From JBHIBA01 sp046758845 (GTDB taxonomy: Bacteria > UBA8248 > JACPRG01 > G963555815): a stretch of 7,163 nt of DNA. Positions 1-5,929 of this stretch are shown here, in pieces (position 1 is the stretch's first letter; each line of letters starts with the position of its first letter). The notes below the pieces were generated by a model. The model was not told where the DNA came from. It worked only from the letters and a program-made list of their open reading frames with translations, and ran no database searches. A program made the position numbers and the translations under genes. The DNA lies in contig JBHIBA010000242.1 in assembly GCA_046758845.1 (NCBI GenBank), positions 1-7,163 of the forward strand, written 5' to 3'.

Positions 1-1419
1 TTCCTGGCGGGTCTGGCCATCAACCTTCTGCCGACCCTCATCGGGGGCCTCGACGTTCCCGGCGGCCTTCTGGGCGATCCCTACTCCACCCGGGGCAAGG
101 CGGCCTTTGGCCGGAAGTATCGATGCTCGGTCAGTCCGGACGGGCACATCGTCCAGGGGGCCATCGGCGGGGCGCGAATGGGTGGCGGACGCGTCGGCGG
201 TTGTTACCCGCCTCGAAAGGCCCGGCCCCCCCTGACACCGGAGATGTTCGAGCTCCTCCCGGTTGGCCCCTTCGGGTTCATCTTCTACCTCCTCACGTCC
301 GAGTACGAAGAGAAGTACAAGCCGCCCCCCTTCCCCAAGATGCTCATTCACTATCATTCCAACATCGCCAAAACGTCGGGGCCGCCCGACGTGGTGGATC
401 GGTTTCTCAAGCGCATCCCCTTCATCGTCTCCATCGTGCGGCGCATGGAAGAGACGGCCGAGTTCGCCGACATCGTCCTGCCGGATCTCCATCACCTGGA
501 GCGGCTGGTCCCCTTCGTCTACAACAACTACGGGGCCGGCGAAGGCCAACTCACGACCTACGGGGCCAAACCGGTTGTCCACCCCCCCTTCGAGCATCCC
601 TTCGAACCGGAATACGTGGACGTCATGCAAATCCTGCTGGAGCTTGCGAAGCGAGTCGGCTTCCTGGAGGATTTCTATGAGGCCGTCAATACCATCGCGG
701 GCCTGAAGGGCGAGAACGAGCTGGAGCTGGAAAGGGAGTACACCTATCCAGAGATCGTTGATCGCCTCTTGAAGAATGAGCTCGGTCCGGACAAGGGACT
801 CGATTGGTTCGTGGAGGACGGCCTCTGGAGGGACGACAAGAACGTCGAGGAAAAGTATCCCCGGCCTTTCGTCACCGCCCGTACGCATCTCTACTACGAG
901 TTTATGAAGCGGGCGGGCCAGGACGTCGAGCAGGTGACCCGGGAGCTGGGCATCCCGTGGGATACCCAGGATTATCAAGTCCTGCCTGACTGGAAACCGG
1001 GACCGGCGTTTCAGCGCGAAGCCCCGTACAACCTGTACGTGATCAACATGAAAGTCCCGAACCACGCCCTCTCGCACACGCACAAGAACCCGATGCTGCT
1101 CTCGCTCTCTGCGCGCCACAACGACCTCCGCACCGTGTGGATCAACACCAAGACGGCGGCGGAGCGGGGAATTGCCGAAGGCGATTCGGTCGTCATCGAG
1201 ACATTTGAGCGGAGGCGGCAGAGCGCCATTGCGCGTGTGACCGAACTCGTCCATCCGGAGGTGCTGGCGACGCAGGGTTGCGGTGGGGGTTGGGTGGACA
1301 CGGCCACGAAGCAGGAGGTCAACTTCAACGCCCTCCTGGCCATCGACGAAAATCACATCGACTTTGTGAGCGGAGCGCTCGATTGCGCCATCTCCGCCCA
1401 GGTGTTCAAATCCGAGTAG
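1..1419 (+). CDS. Molybdopterin (bis-MGD) oxidoreductase catalytic subunit, DMSO reductase superfamily, C-terminal part
   Basis: The frame is open from the first base to a TAG at 1417-1419 and gives 472 residues; the N-terminus lies upstream of the window. Residues 13-24 (TLIGGLDVPGGL) match the segment in this superfamily that usually reads 'GNIDVPGG'. FADIVLPD (residues 155-162, nt 463-486), followed by a HLER-like stretch, is the widespread 'ADVVLPD...ER' signature. From about residue 345 the sequence looks like the molybdopterin dinucleotide-binding C-terminal barrel, with HTHKNPMLLSLSAR and then RGIAEGDSVVIE. Family members usually have 700-1000 residues, so several hundred are missing, including any N-terminal 4Fe-4S site, Tat signal and the Mo-ligand residue. 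The ferredoxin-type and NrfD-type genes that follow mark it as the catalytic subunit of a membrane-bound three-subunit complex. Relatives reduce or oxidise polysulfide, thiosulfate, tetrathionate or phenylacetyl-CoA; the substrate here is not identifiable. The family call is firm and the reaction is unknown. Confidence 0.9.
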   Translation, partial: FLAGLAINLLPTLIGGLDVPGGLLGDPYSTRGKAAFGRKYRCSVSPDGHIVQGAIGGARMGGGRVGGCYPPRKARPPLTPEMFELLPVGPFGFIFYLLTSEYEEKYKPPPFPKMLIHYHSNIAKTSGPPDVVDRFLKRIPFIVSIVRRMEETAEFADIVLPDLHHLERLVPFVYNNYGAGEGQLTTYGAKPVVHPPFEHPFEPEYVDVMQILLELAKRVGFLEDFYEAVNTIAGLKGENELELEREYTYPEIVDRLLKNELGPDKGLDWFVEDGLWRDDKNVEEKYPRPFVTARTHLYYEFMKRAGQDVEQVTRELGIPWDTQDYQVLPDWKPGPAFQREAPYNLYVINMKVPNHALSHTHKNPMLLSLSARHNDLRTVWINTKTAAERGIAEGDSVVIETFERRRQSAIARVTELVHPEVLATQGCGGGWVDTATKQEVNFNALLAIDENHIDFVSGALDCAISAQVFKSE

Positions 1420-1435
1420 GACAGGGAGAAGCCCG

Positions 1436-2095
1436 ATGCCCCGCTGGGGGATGGTGATCGACATCACAAAGTGTGTCGGCTGCGACGCTTGCACCGTAGC
1501 CTGCAAATCGGAAAACCAGACCCCCGGAGATATCTGGTACGCGCCGGTGATCCATCAAGAGGTCGGGGAATATCCCAACGCGCGCATGGTGTTCATCCCG
1601 ACCCTCTGTATGCATTGCGAAGACGCACCCTGCGTCAGGGCGTGCCCCACGAGCGCTCTCATGCGGCGGCCCGACGGGATCGTCATGTACGAAGAAGACA
1701 AATGCTGCGGCTCTCGGGCGTGCGTCACCGCCTGTCCCTACGACGCGGCCAAGTTCTTCGAAGGGGAGTCGGGCGAGAGCCTGTTCGGCCAAGAGCACAC
1801 GTTGCCGACGGTGGCCGACCGAGGCGCCCGGCTCCGCTATGACGCTGGCACGGTTCAGAAGTGCACCTTCTGCGCCCACCGGGTGGATTACGGGAACGAG
1901 CACGGTCTGAAAATCGGCATAGACCGGGAGGCGACTCCCGCCTGTGTGGTCACGTGTCCGGCCGAGTGCCGCATCTTCGGGGATCTGAGCGACCCGGAAA
2001 GCAACGTCGGCCGCTATCTCCGGAAACGTGGGAAGACAGAAGTCCTTCGCCCGGATGCGAAGACGAACCCCAAAGTCATCTACGTGGTGGACTGA
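1436..2095 (+). CDS. Four-cluster ferredoxin-type electron-transfer subunit (DmsB/PsrB/NrfC-like)
   Basis: This 219-residue protein should carry electrons between the molybdenum subunit and the membrane subunit. Its cysteines fall in the four groups typical of the family: C13/C16/C19/C23, C58/C61/C66/C70, C90/(S93)/C96/C100, and C143/C146/C170/C174. The third group is unusual. The normal CxxCxxCxxxC reads C-C-G-S-R-A-C, so the second ligand position is Ser93 and an extra Cys sits at 91. Another extra cysteine is C178. The length is usual for this family, and there is no signal peptide, as expected for a subunit carried or held by its partner. The ATG at 1436 is preceded by AGGGAG at 1423-1428. 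The gene starts 16 bases after the catalytic subunit stops, and the membrane subunit follows 3 bases after its TGA, so translation is probably coupled. The family call is very secure; the redox partner is inferred from gene order. Confidence 0.93.
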   Translation: MPRWGMVIDITKCVGCDACTVACKSENQTPGDIWYAPVIHQEVGEYPNARMVFIPTLCMHCEDAPCVRACPTSALMRRPDGIVMYEEDKCCGSRACVTACPYDAAKFFEGESGESLFGQEHTLPTVADRGARLRYDAGTVQKCTFCAHRVDYGNEHGLKIGIDREATPACVVTCPAECRIFGDLSDPESNVGRYLRKRGKTEVLRPDAKTNPKVIYVVD

Positions 2096-2098
2096 GCC

Positions 2099-3076
2099 AT
2101 GGCGGGTGTTTCAGGAGCGAAAAGGGCGCAACAGACGGCGTTCGTCGGATATCCCCTGGATTTTTCCGGCCAGTGGCGCATGCGGAACCGGGTCCAAAGG
2201 GTGTGGGATATCCCGCACGCGACCTGGTTCACCCTCATGGGAATCGGGGGCGGGGTGTTCGTCCTCTCCCGGCTGATGGGAATCTCGCACGACCTTGGTC
2301 TCTGGTTCGGGCTTCCGGCAGTGGACATCGTGAGTTTCGTCGTGATCGGCATCGGGGGCTTGGTCTTGATCGCGGACCTCGGGAAGCCATTCCGGTTCAT
2401 TCGCGCGTTGATCAACGTCCGAACTTCGTGGATTTCCCGCGGAGCGATTGCCGACTTCGTTTTCTTGATTCTCGCGACGCTGCTGATTTTGCCCAATTTG
2501 AAGATCGGCTCGGCGATGCCTCTTTCCGCCCTGCCCTGGGAATCGGAGGCCATCTCAGGGCTGGGGAGGTTCTTCGAGTTCATCTCTATCGTCGCGGCCA
2601 TTGTCGTGATGTTTTACGCGGGCGCTGTTCTGTCCGACCCGAAATCCATTCCTTATTGGAATTCGCCCTTGGTTCCCGCACAGTTCCTGCTTTCATCCTT
2701 CGCCATGTCGGCCGGAGTCCTCTCTCTCTTTTTCCTGGCCGCCGGGAAGGCCATCGGCCTGGGATTGGTGATTCTAGAAATTATTTTTGTGGCGTTCCTC
2801 TTGGTGTCGATGCTGTGGCACCTGGCCACGCGCAGAGAGAACCCGGCCAAACGCGAAAGCCTCTTCTTGCTGCTGAGGGGCAGGTACAAGGGCCTCTTTC
2901 TGGGCCTGACGCTCGCGGCGGGGACGGTCCTCCCACTCGCTCTCAGCCTGTTCGCGGCGGTCTGGGCCGGCGCGAGGGGACCGATGATGGGGATCACGGC
3001 CATTCTGCTGTTCATCGGGGGATTCTACTTGCGTCTCCTGACGCTGCGCGTCGGGATTTACCCGCCGATGCGATAG
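2099..3076 (+). CDS. NrfD/PsrC-type membrane subunit, quinone-interacting
   Basis: This 325-residue, strongly hydrophobic protein has about eight predicted membrane segments by eye, near residues 42-62, 73-93, 115-132, 156-178, 190-214, 220-242, 264-290 and 295-315. Family signatures are DLGKPFRF (residues 93-100), the following NVRTSWISRG (106-115), and the C-terminal GGFYLRLLTLRVGIYPP (307-323), which matches the typical NrfD ending. In characterised relatives such as PsrC this subunit anchors the complex and exchanges electrons with the quinone pool; it carries no haem. The ATG at 2099 lies 3 bases after the upstream stop, and GTGG-rich sequence just before that stop can act as the ribosome site. 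With the two preceding genes it completes a catalytic / Fe-S / membrane triad. A long overlapping open frame in another phase is a high-GC shadow. Confidence 0.92.
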   Translation: MAGVSGAKRAQQTAFVGYPLDFSGQWRMRNRVQRVWDIPHATWFTLMGIGGGVFVLSRLMGISHDLGLWFGLPAVDIVSFVVIGIGGLVLIADLGKPFRFIRALINVRTSWISRGAIADFVFLILATLLILPNLKIGSAMPLSALPWESEAISGLGRFFEFISIVAAIVVMFYAGAVLSDPKSIPYWNSPLVPAQFLLSSFAMSAGVLSLFFLAAGKAIGLGLVILEIIFVAFLLVSMLWHLATRRENPAKRESLFLLLRGRYKGLFLGLTLAAGTVLPLALSLFAAVWAGARGPMMGITAILLFIGGFYLRLLTLRVGIYPPMR

Positions 3077-3079
3077 GGA
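3075..3079 (+). promoter_or_regulatory. Ribosome binding site for the MoaD-like gene (GTG start)
   Basis: AGGGA overlaps the TAG stop of the membrane subunit and stands 7 bases before the GTG at 3087. No ATG in this frame is found before the conserved N-terminal beta strand (KISFIG), so this site supports the GTG start and coupling to the upstream gene. Confidence 0.5.
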
Positions 3080-3086
3080 AAGCCCT

Positions 3087-3385
3087 GTGAGCGCCGTCGA
3101 TATCAAGATCAGTTTTATCGGTCCCCTCCGCCGGGTCATGAAATGTGATGAGGAGCGCCTCCATCTCGAAGCGCCGGTGACGGTGCGGACGGTCCTGGAT
3201 CACTTGATTCGGGCGCACCGGGATCACCTGAAGGACGTTTTCTACAACACGCAAGGGTGGCTGGATCCGCGAATCATGTTCTTGATCGACGGCAGAGGCC
3301 CGAGGCGCGGGACGGACTCGACACACGCCTCTCGGGCGACGAAGAGATCCAGATCGTCATGGGCATCCCCATGAGCGGCGGTTAA
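3087..3385 (+). pseudogene. MoaD/ThiS-family sulfur carrier, frameshifted near the C-terminus
   Basis: The product resembles the small subunit of molybdopterin synthase, a ubiquitin-fold protein whose C-terminal Gly-Gly is thiocarboxylated to deliver sulfur to the cofactor precursor. From the GTG at 3087 the frame encodes KISFIGPLRRVM, a helix around VRTVLDHLIRAH, and FLIDGRG (ending at residue 71), which is the family's 'ILVDGRN' strand. After this the frame turns into Arg/Ser-rich sequence and stops at 3374 without Gly-Gly. The frame one base back, from 3302, reads EARDGLDTRLSGDEEIQIV and ends GIPMSGG with a TAA at 3383-3385, which is the expected MoaD C-terminus. One missing base, most simply in the CCC at 3299-3301, restores 99 residues, a normal length. 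It may be a sequencing error, a real mutation or, less likely, programmed frameshifting. The position between two molybdoenzyme gene sets suggests a dedicated cofactor role. ThiS-like or other sulfur-carrier roles are possible. Confidence 0.8.
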
Positions 3386-3394
3386 AGCCGGCCC

Positions 3395-3424
3395 ATGAAA
3401 AAGCTTTCGATCGACCCGGATTAG
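3395..3424 (+). other. Nine-codon open frame in the intergenic gap (MKKLSIDPD), probably untranslated or vestigial
   Basis: An ATG at 3395 opens nine codons and stops at a TAG at 3422-3424, just before the next gene's ribosome site. The peptide resembles the start of small ferredoxins that begin with a short beta strand followed by 'D-P-x-x-C', but no cysteine motif follows in any frame. No clear ribosome site precedes it; the sequence before it is AAAGCCGGCCC. It could be chance, a coupling leader or the scar of a deleted ferredoxin gene. Confidence 0.2.
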
Positions 3425-3428
3425 AGGA
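3423..3428 (+). promoter_or_regulatory. Ribosome binding site for the first hydroxylase large subunit
   Basis: AGAGGA lies 5 bases before the ATG at 3434. It supports this start, which also places the conserved N-terminal 'VGRPIPPVDAPEKVVG' segment correctly at residues 7-22. Confidence 0.55.
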
Positions 3429-3433
3429 TTGCC

Positions 3434-5764
3434 ATGGACGGGCTGCGGGTCGTCGGAAGGCCCATCCCACCTGTCGACGCACCCGAGAAGGTTGTGGGAC
3501 GCGCTCATTATGTCGGGGACATGACCCTGCCCCGGATGCTTGTCGCCAAGGTCCTTCGAAGCCCCCACGCCCACGCCCGGATCCTGCGGGTGCGAACGGA
3601 GAAAGCCGCCCGGGTCCCAGGCGTGGCGGCCGTTTTCACCGGCCACGACGTGCCGAGGAAACCGTGGGGCATCGTGCACAAAGATCAGTATGTGCTGGCC
3701 ACCGGAAAGGTCCGATACGTGGGCGAGGAAGTGGCGGCTATCGTGGCCGAGAGCGAGGAGGCCGCACTGGATGCCCTGGAAGCGATAGATGTCGAATATG
3801 AGGAGCTTCCCTCCGTCTTCGATCCCGAGGAGGCTCTGGCCCCCGGTTCGCCTCTGGTCAACGGGGGGGAGAGCAACATCGCCCGGGAGATGCATATTCG
3901 CAGGGGCGACGTCGAACGTGGCTTTGCGGAGTCGACCGTCATCCACGAGGACTCCTACACCACGCCCTACCAATTTCAATCCTATATGGAGCCCCTTGGG
4001 GCCCTGGCGGACATCGACGCCCAAGGCCGCCTGACCCTTTACGCCCCCACCCAGTCCATCTACCGTACCCGCAAGTGCGTTTCACAGGGCCTGGGCCATC
4101 CCTGCGCGAAGCTCCGGGTGATCCAGCCTCACATCGGAGGGGGTTTCGGCGGGAAGTCCAATGAGGACGCGACCGCCCTGATAACCGCCTTCTTGGCCCT
4201 AAAGACGGGCCGGCCCGTGCGCCTCCTCAACAACCGACTGGATGAGTTCGGCGCCTCGAGGCCTCGTATGCCCACAAAGACATACCTCAAAATGGGCCTT
4301 CGAAAAGACGGGACCATCGCCGCAAAGGAGACGAGGATCTACGGAAACAACGGGGCCTGTTCCTGTCTTTCTCCAGAGGTCATCCAGTGTATGGCCACCC
4401 GGATGGATTCGCTGTACCGGATGGAGAACGTCAAGACCGACGCCTACCTGGTCTATACCAACCTTCTTCCGGCGGGCGCTTTTCGTGGGTTTGGCAACGT
4501 TCAAATGGCCTTCGCCCTGGAGTCCCAGCTGGACGTCCTCGCGAAAAAGCTGGGGATGGACCCCGCTGAGCTTCGCCTCAGAAACGTCATTCGACAAGGG
4601 GAAACAAGTGTTCACGGGTGGCAAATGGATAGCTGCGCCATCGATGAGTGCATCAAAAAAGCGGTCGCCGCTGTGGATTGGAAACGGTATCGGGGGGTTC
4701 CCAAGGAAGGGACCCTTCGGACGGGTGTCGGCCTAGCGTGCGCCATCCACTCAACCTCCGTTCGCCAGCGCTCGACCTTGGAGGGGGGGGAGACGTGGGA
4801 CGGTTCGACGGCAATCGTTCAGGTCAACGAGGACGGCAAGGTCAAATTGATCTGCGGCGAAGGAGAGATTGGCCAAGGGGCGAAAACGGTTCTTGCCCAA
4901 ATGGCGGCGGAAGAGCTTTGCCTGGATTTCCAGGACGTGGAGGTTTCGGAAGCCGATACGGAAAACACGCCCTTTTCTCTTGGGGGTTATGCGAGCCGCC
5001 TGACGATGGTCGCAGGAAACGCGGTCCGAGAGGCGGCCATCGCGTGCCGGGAACGCCTCCTTCAGCTCGCGGCAGAGCAGCTTGAGGTCAACCCCGGTGA
5101 CCTCTCCCTTGCGGGGGGCGACATCTTCGTCAAGAGCGCCCCCGAAAAGAGGATCGCCCTGGACGAGGTTGTAAGAGCACACTGCTCGCACTCGGGAGGG
5201 GCCGGCGTCTCCGCACAGGCCAGTTGGGACCCGCCCACCGAGCTGCCTGATCCGGAGACCTTCTACGGGAGGAATACCACTGCCGCCTCCTTTGCGTGCG
5301 TCGCCGCCGCTGTGGAGGTGGATTGCGAAACGGGAGGGGTCCGGCTGAAAGACGTTGTCGTGGTCGACGACCTGGGGCGGGCCATCAACCCCCTCACCGT
5401 CGAGGGCCAAGTCCACGGAGAAATGGCACAGGGCTTCGGGTTCGCCTTATTCGAGCGGCCCGTCCTGGATGGCGGGAGGTTTGCGAACGGCAACCTGGCG
5501 GACTACTCCCTGCCGAAGGCAGAGTCCCTACCCAACTTCACCTCCATCTTTGTAGAGTCCATCGATCCGAACGGCCCCTTCGGCGCCAAGGGATGCTCCG
5601 AATGTGCCTTGAACACCTGCGGCGCCGTGCTTGCAAACGCCGTCTACGACGCCGTCGGCGTCCGCATAAGGGATCTGCCTGTCACACCCCAGAAAATCCT
5701 TCGGGCCCTTTGGGGGGAAAGGGGGATGAAAGGGGACGAAGCGTTGAAGTCTTCTGCACGCTGA
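3434..5764 (+). CDS. Molybdenum hydroxylase large subunit (xanthine dehydrogenase / 4-hydroxybenzoyl-CoA reductase alpha family), complete
   Basis: This 776-residue protein has the usual length for a stand-alone large subunit holding the mono-pterin Mo cofactor. The N-terminal part (to about residue 130) is the a/b hammerhead domain, with LRSPHAHA at residues 41-48. The cofactor domains follow: MEPLGALA, IGGGFGGK (GGGFGGK at 235-241), GAFRGFGNVQ (Arg351, Phe353), a GEIGQGAKT pterin-contact segment, and GPFGAKGCSE, where Glu723 aligns with the catalytic Glu of the family. The usual K-G-x-G-E reads K-G-C-S-E, and cysteines 721, 724 and 729 crowd this loop. Ser242 occupies the place of the purine-binding Glu of xanthine dehydrogenase (Glu802 in the bovine enzyme), which argues against purines. 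There is no signal peptide. The enzyme normally needs 2Fe-2S and FAD partners, neither of which is in the window. Aromatic-CoA, aldehyde or N-heterocycle substrates are all possible. Confidence 0.93.
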   Translation: MDGLRVVGRPIPPVDAPEKVVGRAHYVGDMTLPRMLVAKVLRSPHAHARILRVRTEKAARVPGVAAVFTGHDVPRKPWGIVHKDQYVLATGKVRYVGEEVAAIVAESEEAALDALEAIDVEYEELPSVFDPEEALAPGSPLVNGGESNIAREMHIRRGDVERGFAESTVIHEDSYTTPYQFQSYMEPLGALADIDAQGRLTLYAPTQSIYRTRKCVSQGLGHPCAKLRVIQPHIGGGFGGKSNEDATALITAFLALKTGRPVRLLNNRLDEFGASRPRMPTKTYLKMGLRKDGTIAAKETRIYGNNGACSCLSPEVIQCMATRMDSLYRMENVKTDAYLVYTNLLPAGAFRGFGNVQMAFALESQLDVLAKKLGMDPAELRLRNVIRQGETSVHGWQMDSCAIDECIKKAVAAVDWKRYRGVPKEGTLRTGVGLACAIHSTSVRQRSTLEGGETWDGSTAIVQVNEDGKVKLICGEGEIGQGAKTVLAQMAAEELCLDFQDVEVSEADTENTPFSLGGYASRLTMVAGNAVREAAIACRERLLQLAAEQLEVNPGDLSLAGGDIFVKSAPEKRIALDEVVRAHCSHSGGAGVSAQASWDPPTELPDPETFYGRNTTAASFACVAAAVEVDCETGGVRLKDVVVVDDLGRAINPLTVEGQVHGEMAQGFGFALFERPVLDGGRFANGNLADYSLPKAESLPNFTSIFVESIDPNGPFGAKGCSECALNTCGAVLANAVYDAVGVRIRDLPVTPQKILRALWGERGMKGDEALKSSAR

Positions 5765-5929
5765 CGCTGGGCGCCCTCATCGGGCCGCACGCTGGAGGTG
5801 CAAGAACGCATGATGGACCGACCCTGGACGGAGTAGAGATCTGAATCGTCGCGCTGTGACCCGAGGAAGCCTGCACTCTGAGCGCTTGGCCGCCGGTAAA
5901 GCCTTGTAAAGGTGTGATGGGAGGAGGAG
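5765..5929 (+). other. Intergenic region between the two hydroxylase large subunits
   Basis: This 165-base gap is by far the longest in the window; the others are 3 to 48 bases. I see no convincing hairpin followed by T's, no tRNA and no conserved small gene. There is no clear -35/-10 pair; TTGGCC at 5886-5891 and AT-richer sequence near 5905 are too weak to call. A separate promoter for the second subunit is possible but not shown. Confidence 0.5.
5919..5927 (+). promoter_or_regulatory. Strong ribosome binding site of the second hydroxylase large subunit
   Basis: GGGAGGAGG precedes the ATG at 5930. GGGAGG (5919-5924) leaves a workable 5-base spacer, while the AGGAGG copy (5922-5927) would leave only 2. 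The site favours 5930 over the in-frame ATG at 5969 (residue 14). The earlier start also keeps the family's N-terminal strand (VIGKPLPLMD). Confidence 0.6.

Noticed and set aside
178..180. ATG at 178 as the true start of the first gene
   Set aside because: The frame is open back to base 1 and the upstream residues match the family (GGLDVPGG), so this is an internal Met of a gene that begins off-window.
123..680. Open frame of 185 codons on the plus strand in another phase of the catalytic subunit
   Set aside because: Its Arg/Pro/His-rich composition is typical of a GC-rich off-frame reading, and the overlapping frame carries the molybdopterin oxidoreductase signatures.
1861..3090. Open frame of 409 codons on the plus strand spanning the Fe-S and membrane subunit genes
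   Set aside because: It is Arg/Gly/His/Pro-rich with no hydrophobic segments, and it overlaps two genes with clear cysteine motifs and membrane segments.
3299..3310. Programmed ribosomal frameshift in the MoaD-like gene
   Set aside because: There is no recognisable slippery heptamer or following stable stem, and MoaD proteins are not known to need recoding; a missing base is simpler.
3242..4024. Open frame of 260 codons on the minus strand
   Set aside because: It lies opposite the MoaD-like gene and the well-supported hydroxylase, has no recognisable motif, and is His/Gly/Asp-rich as expected from the complement of GC-rich coding DNA.
5765..5929. Terminator, promoter or small RNA in the gap between the hydroxylase genes
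   Set aside because: I found no hairpin with a T tract and no promoter boxes with good spacing; nothing beyond the ribosome site can be supported.
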